Shown here piece after piece: positions 22,018 through 33,769 of a stretch of 64,000 nt of DNA. How positions within the stretch are numbered: position 1 is the first letter of the stretch; each line of letters starts with the position of its first letter. Position numbers and translations under genes: made by a program. This DNA is from Neospora caninum Liverpool (Eukaryota; Apicomplexa; Conoidasida; Eucoccidiorida; Sarcocystidae), in NCBI RefSeq assembly GCF_000208865.1, contig NC_018395.1, positions 5,938,839 through 6,002,838 of the forward strand. The letters are read 5' to 3'. Below the pieces are notes generated by a model. That model made no database searches. It had not been told where the DNA came from and saw only the letters and a program-made list of their open reading frames with translations.

Positions 22018-25000
22018 ATGCTCCTCTCGCGCCTCCGAAACACCGCGGCAGCGGCGCTGGTCCTGCGGACGAACGCTTCCACGCCGGTTTCGCCTCTCGC
22101 GTTTTCTTCTCCGCTTAAGCAGACCTTGGGAAAAACCAGCGTGTGTCCCCTCTTGGGGGCGAGTCCTGCCCCGGCCTCCTTCCTCAGTGGAGCCGCCGGC
22201 GCTGTCGTGGCCAGAGCCCAGGCGAAAACGGATTGCCGGTTCCTGGGCGGAGCTGCAGCCCAGGCAGCCGCGACCAGGAAGCTCTTTGGCAGGGTCGACG
22301 CGATTTTCCGACGGAACTGCAGCTTCCGCAGTCTGAGCACCAGCAGTCGAAGCCTATGCGGCGGGCTCTCGGAGGCCGAGGCGGGGGCGGCCGTCGAAGC
22401 CGCGCTCGACGCCCTCGCCCTGAAGATCGAAGACGCGGCGGGGCCCAAACGCGAGCTTCTGAAGGAACTGCGGAAGGAGCATGGCAACTTTGTCGTCAGC
22501 GAGGCCACGCTGAATAGCGTGTGTGGCGGTGCGTGCACAGCGAAGAAAAGCCGGGTTCGGGCGCGAAGTCCCGGAGCCCTCGACAGGTCCAACAGGCAGA
22601 TGTCGACAAAAACGGGACGTGTGTGTCTTACCTGGACGTCGCAGGGTGTGCCTTCGTGGCTCCAGGGAAACGCCTTGAGCGCTGCAGTCAACTCTTTGTC
22701 GTTGGGTTGTGTGTCTGTGCTCGGCGCTCGCAGGGATGCGGGGTCTGACCGCCCTCTTGACTGAGACCTCGACTCTCGATGCAGAGAAAGGCATTCTGTA
22801 CCGTGGACTGAGCATCAACGAATGCCTCGCGAAGCTGCCGCGCCTCGACAAGGAAGAATACCCCGCAGTCGAGGGCCTCATCTGGCTCCTCATGACAGGT
22901 AAACCTTGTTCGCGAAGACTGATTTCGGCCGCGTCAACAAAAAGTCGCAAATCGACCAGGGTTCTTCTGGAGACCCAGACGAATCTACAACGTCTCCGCT
23001 ACCATGTTCGCTTCCTTTCGGTGAACCAGGATCGCATACGAAGTGCCTCTTCTCTGTGCGTTGTCATGTTCTCGTCTTGTGCGCTCTCGTCTTTCCAGAA
23101 CAGCCGCACCTGTCCCTCGCACCCCCCAGTCTCTCCCTCTCCGTCTGTTCTGGTAGAACATGGGCACCAGCACTCAGTGCACGAACGGCCGCGCTCGTGC
23201 GTGCTCTGTCTGTCTGTCTCTCTCGTTCCCGCCGTGGCGTCCTCACATCGTACTCTCCCCGGCTCTCTCTGCTTCACCCGCGCGTGCGGACGTCTCCCAG
23301 GCTCGATTCCTAGCGTGCAGGAGGTCCAGTTGCTGTCGACGGCGCTCTACGCCCTCTCGCTGTCTTCGGCGTCGTCCGCGCCTTCCCCCTTTATTCCGCC
23401 TCACGTTGGGAAGGTTCTGGATGCGGTGCCTCCGAGCACGCATCCGATGACGCAGCTGGTCATGGGCGCGGCGGCGCTTCAGTCCACGTCGCAGCTCGCT
23501 GAGGCGTACAGACACAAGACAGTCACCCGGCACGATTTGTGGAAGCCTGCGCTCGCCGACGCGCTTTCACTCGTACGTGTTTTTCACGGCAAGCTCCCCG
23601 CGTTTTCAACCTCTCGCCCTCAGCGTCCGATGCGCAGAGGGGGAAAGTTCATCAAGGGCCGGCAAGCGTCCAGTTCTCTGCCTCCTCGACGTTGACGCTT
23701 CTCTCAAAGACTTTCATTTCGCATCACGCATTCATCTAGGGAGCTATGTACACGTGCGTCGCTGCCCACACTCAGGTGGACCTGTGAAGGTTCGATAAAC
23801 ACTGCCGCATAAAGATATATACATGTATAGACATATCTAGACATATACAGACGTATGGATCCGCAAGCGTCCAATACAAGTGTGGGTGAAAGTTCGAATG
23901 ACTACAAGACGAACGGAGTTTGATTTTTCTTGTGCCCTCTTGTTCACCTGTTCCTTTCGCCAGATTGCAAAAAACGCTGTTGTCGCCGCCCGCATCTTCC
24001 GACGCTCGTTTCGCGATGGCGAAGAAATCGATCCTCAGCGGAACCTGGACTGGGTGAGAAGCCGCTCTTTTCTAAAGCAACGGCAGAAAACTCACAGCGA
24101 CTCTCAGACCTACAGTTATGCGGACTTGTTCAGCGCCAGTCACCCTATATATTTATATATATATATATATATATATATAGATTGATTGATTGATTGATGT
24201 GCGGCGTGGGGTGACTTGTGCGTCTGTCAAGAGTCTCTCTGGGCACAAAACGAATCGGCTAGCTGTCGCTCTTCCGTCTGCACAACCACAATGCGTGCGT
24301 CGATCTGCGCGTGCGCCTATGTACATCTATGTGTTCGTGCAGGAACGTTTTGATTCGGTTGTGCCATGCGTTGTCTTTTCCAGTGAAGCTTTCCTTTCTC
24401 TCTGGCGCGCAGTCCACCGTTGCGACGCGGTGATTGTAGATGCGTGCTGACCGCAGCGGCGGCAGTCTCTTCGTTTTCTCAGTTTTGAATCCAGTGCGTT
24501 TCACCGTTCTTGATATTTCTCTGGCATGTTGAGGACGTAAATATGGATACACCCCCGGTTTTGGATGGTCACTACCCAGCGAACGTCACCTGGACTGTCT
24601 CGAGTGCAGGTGTATCTACCTGCAAACGTCCCGCAGCGTTGGTTTCCCCGCCGTTTCTTTGGTGTTTCAGGCAGCCAACTTTGGACACATGATGGGCTAC
24701 GACTCCGAGAAACACTGCGAGCTCTTCCGCCTGTACCTCTTCCTCCATGCCGACCACGAGGGTAGGCATGCGCTCTCGCCAGCTCTCGCCAGCTCTCGCG
24801 TTTTCTGCCTTCTCAGTGCATTCGCTTCTCGGTTCATCGCACCTGGCGCACGCACAGAGAGTTCCCTGTACTTTGCCTCTACGCAGACATCTGCATACAC
24901 AGTTATGTGCACAGCGGTGCATGCGTCTATGCGATTTGTCACGCGTGCGAACTGAGACAAACCCGTGCGCTTGCAACTAGCACTCCGCGGGTTTCCCTTT

Positions 25001-27852
25001 TTCTCGACAGGCGGAAACGTTTCTGCCCATACAGCCCACGTCGTCGGCTCGGCGCTCTCCGACCCCTTCCTCGCCTTCTCTGCAGGCATGGCTGGTCTCG
25101 CAGGTTAGCCTCCAACTCCCCCACAGAAAGCCGCTGTCTTCCTGTCCCCTTTCCGTCCTCTCTTCTTCCTTACATCTTCAACAATGGTCATACACCCATA
25201 CGTGTATTTACCTATATATATATATATATACAGATACGTGTAGGAATCTGTAGAGGGTGTGGGTGGATTTAGATCGATCTACGATTCCGTGATTGGATTA
25301 GTGTGAAAATCGGCATCTCACTGTGTGCCTGTTGCGTATGCTTTACCTGTGTATTTGCATTAAAAGAGAGGCACGGCGAGTGCTGTGTTGCGTGCTTCGA
25401 CTAGGCATAACAGGGTCCACGCAGTCGGCCGTATTCTCGTTTTTCTACTGCTCGGTGTAGCGTGTATATATCTACATATCTGTATATACATATATATATA
25501 TATATGCATATATATCTATACGCATATAAATATATGCATATAAATATATGTATATATGTATATATATGTAAATGTAGATGTAGATATGTGCTTATAGCTT
25601 GTCGAGGGCGAAGTTGAGGGCATGACTCCGGCGTGTGTGTGTCTGTAGTGTCAGTCCGTCTTTGCGGCGGTTTCGCCCCGTTTCTCTGTTTCGACGGTCC
25701 CCTTTCTGCGACTTGCATGCGTCCCACGCAGGCCCCTTGCACGGCTTGGCGAACCAGGAGTGCTTGAACTGGCTCCGCGACGTGCACAAGAAACTGGGCG
25801 GAGCAGCGCCGACCCGGGAGAACGTCAAGGCGATCGCAGAAGTGAGAAAAATGGAGTCTGCATGCACGCAGAACTTCAGGGTCTGGCGGCTAACTGTCTC
25901 TCTGTCAGGCGCGCAGCAGGAAAACTCTGGGCTTCAGCCGAAGGACAGAAACAGATCTCGACACGCGTGTGTGTAGCGGCACATAAATGCACATTTACTG
26001 CATGCATATCCGACATGTGTACTTATTCGGTGTGCATGCATCGCTGTATATGCAGCTGTAGAGTGGGACGAGACCAGAAGCCACAAACTTCTCGGGTTCT
26101 GCTCGTGGATATCTTTGTGGAAGAAAAGACTGCAGCAGTTCTTTCCGTTGGTTCCTTGCCACAGTTGTGCTGTGTGTCTTGTGAGATTCTGTGAGGCTCC
26201 GATCCATCTGCGTTTCTGTCCGTTGCTGCACGCAGGACACGCTGGCCAGCGGACGGGTTATTCCAGGTTACGGGCATGCAGTTCTGAGAGTCACAGACCC
26301 CAGGTCAGTTTCCCCGTTCCCTGAATTCGCTGCCGCGCGCTTCCGCTGCTTTCTGTACAACGGAAGGAGACACTTGAGACGCAGGGCGTCTCGGTACTTT
26401 GCAATTGCCCCTGGTTCTGTTTCTGGCCCATCTCTTGTCTCACCTGTTCTTCCTGTTTTTCTCTCCTCGTTTGTCTCGCCTGTATCTTCCGGCTCCCCGG
26501 TGGGCGCGAGAGAGGCAACTGCCTTTGCCTGCACGAGGCCGTGGAGCCTCCGTTTTCCACGTGCATCGCGACCCTCCGGGGGAGCAGACTCGAGGCGCCA
26601 GGCGCTGCGCTCGCTGCAGCGGTCCGGCATCTCCGAATATAAGCGGACGTGTCCCACACGAGCGTCCTCCGTGTGTGGCGGCTTGCGTGTTTCGTGCAGA
26701 TTCACGGCGCAGAGGGAGTTTGCTCTGAAACACCTGAAGGACGATGAGTTGTTCAAGTAGGCTACGCGCTACACTCTCCGGCCTGTGCTGGTTTCCCTTT
26801 GAGAAACTTGCAGAAAGTTACTCGTAGACCTCACCCGTATGCATGCATATATATATATATATATATATATATAGATAGATAGATGCGCGTCTAGTTATAT
26901 AAAAATGTATCTCCTCGAGTTCTTTCTGTATGGCGTGGAGATTTGGTTTCTGGTTTTCGAGGCTTGGTTTAGGTTTTTCCTCGTTGGCTCTCCCCGCTGC
27001 GGATTTTGCGTCTCCAGGCTCCTCGACGTAGCGTACAACACGATCCCCGACATCCTTCTTGCCACAGGTACGTTTGGAATGGAGCTAATCTTGTAAGACA
27101 TGTCTCCTGTTTACGTCGGCCCCTGGGTACATACTTCCGGCTTACAAATGAATGTGGGGAGTGTTTCTTGATCTGTGTGTCGACAGCGCCATGGTGGCCT
27201 CACGCGTACGTAGAGATATATACGTTTCTCAATGTATGCACATCAACCGTTACACGCGATGACCGTGGTCGTGCGCTTGTGTATCTGTACTTTCGTGTGA
27301 ACACACACATTGCCTGATGCTTCCGTTTGCGTTTGTTCCGTTTGGTCTCGCGCAGGGAAAGTGAAGAACCCGTATCCTAACGTCGACTGCCACAGCGGAG
27401 TGCTTCTCCAGCATTTTGGAATCACCGAGTCCGACTTTTACACGGTCCTCTTTGGTGTGTCCAGAGCAATCGGCATTGCCTCGCAGTATGGTAAGCTGTC
27501 ACTTCTCGCAGAACGCACGGCGGCACAGAAAAAAGAAGGGGAAGGCTTCCAACTGTGTGTGGCCGATCCTTGCCTGTGCGCGGACCCTTCTGGGGTGCAC
27601 TGTCTCTCCGCTGCGTATCGGCCCTGCGTGGTTTGAGCGTTTTTCGTTCGTGTCTCTTTTCTTAATCGTCTCGGGGAATCCGAGGAGGCATCTGGTTCCG
27701 CGTTTTCTTTGCTCTTCTTTTTCATCCTTTTTGCTTTTTCTTGTGTGTCTTGAACAGTGTGGTCCCGCGTGCTGGGTCTGCCGATTGAGCGCCCCAAGTC
27801 GACGACTCTGGAGCGCCTGAAGGCTGCGTGCTTGAAGAAGAAAGGAAACTAA
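22018..27852 (+). CDS. Citrate synthase, mitochondrial, 12 exons
   Basis: Exons: 22018-22528, 22734-22898, 23301-23572, 23964-24053, 24671-24761, 25011-25103, 25732-25841, 26236-26303, 26700-26756, 27018-27067, 27356-27490, 27758-27852. All phases agree, giving 578 residues. The start (aaccaaaATGc) has a good coccidian context. The first 100 or so residues are Arg/Ala/Ser-rich with almost no acidic residues, as expected for a mitochondrial presequence. The catalytic triad is present: His411 ([10 protein letters not shown]), His458 (PGYGHAVLR) and Asp513 ([11 protein letters not shown]); [16 protein letters not shown] is also conserved. The enzyme condenses acetyl-CoA and oxaloacetate in the TCA cycle. 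The C-terminus, KKKGN, has no peroxisomal signal. It most resembles eukaryotic mitochondrial (pig-type) synthases. Introns 4, 6 and 9 carry TA-rich microsatellites, and intron 8 has a one-mismatch TRP-1 copy. Confidence 0.97.
24146..24199. repeat. TA run followed by (GATT)n, intronic
   Basis: A TA-rich tract runs directly into four to five copies of the tetranucleotide gatt, inside citrate synthase intron 4. Confidence 0.9.
25467..25585. repeat. TA/TATG-rich tract, intronic
   Basis: Irregular tata, catata and tatgta repeats inside citrate synthase intron 6, similar in type to the larger array at 61279-61541. Confidence 0.85.
26633..26647 (-). promoter_or_regulatory. TRP-1-like sequence inside citrate synthase intron 8
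   Basis: The plus strand reads ccgaatataagcgga, one mismatch from the reverse complement of TRP-1. It may be a chance match, an alternative promoter or an intronic regulatory site. Confidence 0.3.
26847..26885. repeat. TA microsatellite with (GATA) end, intronic
   Basis: About fifteen TA units ending in two to three tagatagat units, inside citrate synthase intron 9. Confidence 0.9.
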
Positions 27853-30800
27853 GTGCGCGCAACGGTGCCAGAAAGACAGCACGGAGGAACTTGGTGAGGG
27901 AGGTCTAGACCGAGTGCGCACCACGGGACGTGCGTGGTCTGAAGGAGACCGTGACAGCGGTCAGCGATGTTCCGCCGGAAAGGCTCTTTTTGGGAGGGAG
28001 TCGAGGAAAAGGGGAGAGATTTGGAACCCCGAAGAGAGTCAACAGGGGTGTTGCACGGTGGAGAATCACAGAGTGGGAGAAAAAAGACAGGCGGTCTCGA
28101 CATTTGAACCCTTGAGCTCGCGGACACACTTCAGCTGATGCATCTTGACGGGAGGCATCAGTTGAATACAGGAATTCAAACCCAGTTCGAAACCTGCTGA
28201 TTGCCTTCAGGCAAAAACCATTTATAGGATCTGTTGAAAATACGTGTTGGTCTATTTCCTTTGTCTGCTGTAACCGTCGTGGAGAAACGAACCAAAAACA
28301 AATGTGGTTCTGGATCTGAGACGTGAATCGCCTCGCACGCGTCAGAGTTTCTGCAAAAAGACGTGTATATCAGTAATAAGGCGGAGAATCGCTGGCATTC
28401 TTCACCACGGTCTCTTCAGAGAGGCACCCTCACAGTCGGTGCGCCGCCGGGAAAATGTTGCTCAGCTTTCTGCGGACGGCGAAAGTGACCATCCTCCGAG
28501 ACAGTTCAACGTTAACTTCGTACGGACCATGGGAGCGAAGACAATCTAAGATGAAACTCCGTTCATGAAGGCAAAACACGACCAAGACTCCCTGTCTGAA
28601 TCTGCACATATGTACAAATTTATGTAAACAGATGCATCTTACACCGCTGCTTCATCGTGGAAATGCACACGAGTATATAGTTTCACACTTTGGAGAGACA
28701 TCTGTGCATAGGAAAGAGTTCGGGAAATGGGAGTCGTGACGCACAGCCAGCCTGCGTTTCCGGTCAGTGTGCCAAAGGAGACGCAGAAGCGCGGTAGAAA
28801 TGCCTTGTGCATGCGCCTAAGCACAGTATCGGGCTAAACCCGCCGAGAAGGCGAAATCAACGGAAGTTGCAGTGGTGAGTGTGCACACGGCGGTGAGGAA
28901 GAGAGTTGCAGCCGACTTGAGCCCCGTCGTTCTTCGTCGAAAGAAAACTCAGGAGCCTGTGAAACGAGTGGAAAAGCGGCGCGAAGAAAAGTGAAGAACT
29001 GCACTATCCAAAACGCTTTGGACCGCAGGGGCGTGGGCGGCACAGGACGAGGGGAACAAGGAGGTTGAGGAAAAAACTGTGGGAGACACACAAGGTCGAT
29101 GTGTCACTCTGTAGGCAGCGCTCGTGGCTGAAGGGAATATACACCGGCGGCGTTTCTGACAGCCTGCGGCATTTTCTCTCTCGCCATATGCTGGACTGTT
29201 TACGCCTTTCCAGGCACGCGGGGCCGTCCACATACGACTCTCTCGTGCTCCATTCTCATTTGTTTCTTCGTGGATGTGTCTCTGTGTCCGTGTCTCTTCT
29301 CTGCTTGCGCTAGGATGCGTAGTTGCAGGCTTTGAACAAAAACGACGGGGCCTTTCTGCATCGTGGGTAGTCGCAGTGTGCCCCATCTGCTTGGACAGTC
29401 GCCACTCCGTGGTGGATTTGTCTCGACTCCTGCCATGAAGACGGAAAGCGACTTCTCTCGCGACGGAATCGCCGGTGGCGCTCTATTTTGCACCAGGGAG
29501 ACCACATTTGGCGTGGAAGAGCTCCTGTTTTTTTCTTTTTTCGTCCACGCCTGTGACTTCATTTTTCTGGCGTTTCAGAACAGTCGATTCTCTTTTTCGC
29601 GTTTGGCGCTCTTTCATATTCTGTGCTTAAAAGAGCCTCTCCTCTAGTTTCTTCTTCGGATTTCACTTTTCCACGTTCACAGGTATTTCCGTCTTTCCAA
29701 AGAGCAATGTGCCAGGAGGACAAGGTTCGATCAAGAGAGAAGAGGAAAGAAGCAATAAGAGAGAAGGCCCTTCGCCTTGAGATTTAGAGAGCCGTGCAAG
29801 ATAACTCCGCTGAGAACAGGTTTTCCTGGTATGACTGCTTAAATATTTGGGTCCGGTTCTCTCTTCTTTGATCGTCCCAAAGGAGGGGATGATTTCAAGT
29901 GGCGACAACTCGAGATGTCTTTGCTTACTGATAATTCCCACTTACACTGCCCCCTAACTGGTCGCTCTTATCCACGTTGTTTGCCTGAACTAACGTTTGG
30001 AACTTTTTGCTGTTCCCCTTCTCTTTTCAAACACCGACAATGAGCCAGTCATTTACCAGTGAGGACAGGTGCACTACGAAAGTAACATATGCCCGTAAAT
30101 CAACGTACAAGACGCCGGTGGTCGTATCTCTCTGTGACACACGAGAAAGCCGAAAGGAGCGCGTTGCGTGACATCCTTTCAGCGGTCCAGGTTTCTGGCC
30201 ATTCTTTGAAGTTTAGAAGACAGACATTTCCTCAAAAAAAACAGCGCAAAAGGCGTTGTGGAAACTGGAGAAAGGACCTCCCAAAGAGGCGCTATATCTC
30301 AGGAATCCAATGAGATTCGCAACAAGTCTCACAATGCGCCGTCTTTTCTTCGCCGTGCCATCACGCCAGCCTGTTGTGCATTGAGAGACAGGATGAAATT
30401 GTGTAGCCGGGACATACATGCACCTTTAGACGAACAGTTACACATGTATATCATGCATAAGGTAAAGCAAGTGTGTAGAGAAACACGTCCTTAAATGCGT
30501 GTATACAGACCATACACACGCGTTAACATATACGTGAGACCACCATCTTGCGTACACATAGGGGTGGACGTGTACGCATTCATCAGTGCACGCACGCGTG
30601 TAGACCCTCTCGACTTGAGGGGTTGGCGCTGAGCCTAGAAAATGAAAAAAAAGATTATATTTAAATTAACAATGCGCAAGCATGCAGGGACTGGCTTTCC
30701 GAAAACTCTTGCCAGTCCTGTGGCCCCACATGCTCTCGAACCAGCTCTACTGGAGGATGGTGCTGAAGTCCATCAGAAAGGCTGTACAAAAACAACATAG

Positions 30801-31420
30801 GCCAAAAAAGGAATGCGTGTGTGTTCACCCTCATCTACCGACTCATGAATCTACACGTATCGAAGTGCACGCTTGCGGTCGCACAAATATGGAGATTCGC
30901 ATACTGTCAGAAAGTTGCAAACAGTCAAGACTGATGCGACAGATCTGCTGGGAGGCGGGTCTTTGTTGTCTGCCAACGATATCGCGCCAGTCTCGGGGTG
31001 GGTTCACTAGAGTTCGGCTTTTGCAAATTTCCGCAGCAGCCACGTCTCATCAACATTCCGGCTTCTGCTGCCATGCCCGAGGGGTCAGCATCTTAACTGC
31101 ATGTATGTTAGTCGCATGCATACGTACCAGCGCACTTATATAAACACCTATGCATACATGTTTACATTTGTACTTGCAGGTGTACCACGTTGCAATTCGC
31201 GCAACCCTGCTGCTAGGAGCCTTAACCCACGCACGAAACGAAGGCGTCTACGGATGCAAGCGCACTTACACGTACACCAATGGTTACATTTCGTGCGGAT
31301 TTATCTCTCCGTATGAGTCTATGAAAAACTGAGTCTATGGACCTAGGCACATTTCTGCCTCTGCTTCTCCACACTGCACACACAGGGCTGGCTCTGTTTT
31401 CCAGGAGTCGATTTCCTTTC
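27853..31420. other. 3.6-kb convergent intergenic region, no gene supported
   Basis: The interval lies between the 3' ends of citrate synthase (+) and the secreted protein gene (-). Open frames such as 29363-29647 (+) and 28949-29386 (-) overlap one another, start mostly at non-ATG codons and resemble no family. Clustered TRP-2-like cores (gcatgc, tgcatg) occur. It may contain long 3' UTRs or a non-coding transcript; I see no direct evidence. Confidence 0.45.
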
Positions 31421-33769
31421 CTAGGTGAAAAGCGTACCTGTCGAGACGGAAGGGTTCGCGGGTGCCCAGTCTTCCGACGACAGCGCGGTGGGGCCGCACG
31501 CAACGCTCCTCCGCATGTCTTTTGCCGAGGGAAAGTAGCCGGACTTCTGCCCAAAAAATGCGAACTGCTGGAATTTTCCCAGGAAGCTGTAGAACGTCGG
31601 GGTCTGTCTGTGGTTCAGCATCGTTTGCTGTGCAACGAGGAGCGCGAGTTTCTCGCGGTGACTCAGAGGGAGCATCCGAATCGCACACTGGGCCATGTAG
31701 TGGAGCCCAGTCCAGACTTGGATCAGCGCGTGGTGAATCACGCCCCAAGACTTTCCTTTAAAGTCGTCTTTCTCGCGGAGACAGTGCCCGATGATGTACG
31801 AGATTTGCTTGTCAGAAATGTCAGAATGCTCGTCAAACGATCCATTCATGTGCGTCGCCAGGGCCGTCGGAGGAGCTACCGTAGCACCCCCAGGCATGTG
31901 GTAGTCGGACGCGGCCAGGATCGTGTCCACACGGTCCGCTGCGAAGAAAGTTTCAAACCAAAAAGGGAGGACGAGGTACGAGACATAATTCGTGAGGAGA
32001 CATGGCGAGGAACGCGAAACTACGAGGTGACGGGAAAAAGAGACACAGCGCAGGGGAGCCCGGCGAACCCTGCGAGGGAGACGTGGTACGGGAAGGCCCT
32101 ACTGGGAGTGACATTCTCCACGTGTCCAAGTGAACCGAAAACGAGAGAGCGCGCAATAACCTCCCTCGGAGGACGGTCTGGATCCCGCGAACTCGCCAGC
32201 AAACGTCCTCGGAACAAGTGCACCGGCGACAACAGCAGTCAAATGCCTGCAGACGTATATATATATATATATATACGCAGGCGTAGGCGGTTACCAAGGA
32301 ACGGCGTCGATATCTAAAAAGCGCATCTGATTCGATCGCTGTTACCGATCCCGAAGAAGAGACATGTAGATGGCAATGAATAACGTGTATTCGTATACAG
32401 GGCGATAGATGCATGCACGCACATGGCGATCCCGCGTGTGCATGTGCCTACATGTGTATGCAGACGTGTGTGTGCCACGGAAGGAGTCGATATAGGTGAG
32501 CGGTGCGGCGAGCCTAAAGTGGGTTCGACTCCCGAGGGGCCGTTTTCTGTTTCTCAAGCCTCGTCGAGCTGGCCTGTGTGGAGCGTTGTTCTCTGTGCGC
32601 GTGCCTGTCACCTACCGATGAACGCGCATTTGGTGTAGAACGTCTTGGCCCTTTTCGTCTTCTTTCCCTGCTCGGCCTCCTTCTTCAGCGTGATCGAAAA
32701 CCACTTCCCCAGAGGGACGCTGACGCCCGTCTCGTCGGCGTCACCGGTCGCTGCCTTGCTGGCTTGGCGCATGGCGCGATACGCATCGGTGAATCCGACG
32801 GCCAACGCACAGATGTAAGTGAGCGTCCGGTCGTCTCCCTCTTGTGCCGGCCTTCTCCCGAGAACTTGCAAGCCCGAGTTCAACACGTCGAGAACATGCA
32901 GGCGCACGTCCGTGGTGCTCTTTTTCAGCGTCAAGTAGGGCTTCTTGCATTCTGCCAGGCGGCCACACACAAAACCGGGACACCGCCAGGACGCAAAGAT
33001 GGACCGCCAAGGGGACCAGGAACGGATCTAGAGGCCTTGTCGAGTCAACGCATCTGTGCATTTACAGAGCTGCACAGAGGGCCGAGTGGATAAAACCACT
33101 TAGAGGTAAAGGACGTAAACGCGTTAACCAAGGCCTGTTGAGAGAATAGTGCACCGCGCTGAGGTACGCGTGTGTGTTTGACGCGAACGATTGCGGGTGA
33201 GTTGCCTTATCCACGGGCATCGCACAGAACCCCCCTCGGGGATGTATCGACTCGCCCAGCTGGCCACCGAGAGGCGCCAGCGGTTTCAAATGTGCGCGCC
33301 GAGCGTGGATGTTTCCTATTGACGAGAAGGCAGTCTCTAGGAGCCTAAAGTGCTCCCTGCAGTGGATCGAGCAAAATCCTTGCGCACAAGCGAGTCGACA
33401 GGCGGGTGTACGGGATCCTTCATCTCTCACTGGCTCACATTTCACGCAAATCGCCCGTTTTTTACCTGTAAAGGTGTACCACTGGTAGTCGAACGAAGAA
33501 GAGGAAACCGCCTCAGAAGAAGTCACCGGGGGGCGGGGGACGGGCGCAGGGTCTGACTGGCGGGGCTTTGGGGGCTCGGGCTCCGGACTCTCTTGCTCGC
33601 GAGGCTGGTATTGAGGCTCGTCAATCTTGTTCACAGCCTTCAGAGTCAAGTCGCTGTCGGTGCCGTAGTCCAATTGAGTGGACGCATCGGTTTGGAGCAC
33701 AAAGTTGCGAGCGTGGAACACGAGAAAAGAGACCGAGAGAAGAACAAAAGAGACGCGAAGGGGCCCCAT
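31421..33769 (-). CDS. Secreted protein of unknown function, 3 exons
   Basis: Exons 33769-33466, 32951-32616 and 31938-31421 (all phase 1, donors GTAAAA and GTAGGT) give 385 residues. The start MGPLRVSFVLLSVSFLVFHA is a clear signal peptide; an in-frame ATG further upstream would place 64 residues before it, so it is rejected. Residues of about 30-100 are acidic and Pro-rich (PEPEPPKPRQ), likely disordered. The remainder looks folded and helical: KKPYLTLKKSTTDVRLHVLD, an acidic loop, then KSWGVIHHALIQVWTGLHYM and TPTFYSFLGKFQQFAFF. There are few cysteines and no second obvious transmembrane helix. This layout fits dense granule, microneme or rhoptry cargo; which one cannot be told from sequence. 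It is head-to-head with the fusion enzyme gene, 3.6 kb away. Confidence 0.85.
32256..32276. repeat. Short TA microsatellite, intronic
   Basis: About ten TA units in intron 2 of the secreted protein gene. Confidence 0.85.

Noticed and set aside
31337..32317. 326-codon plus-strand frame
   Set aside because: Antisense to exon 3 of the secreted protein gene and runs into a TA repeat; non-coding composition.
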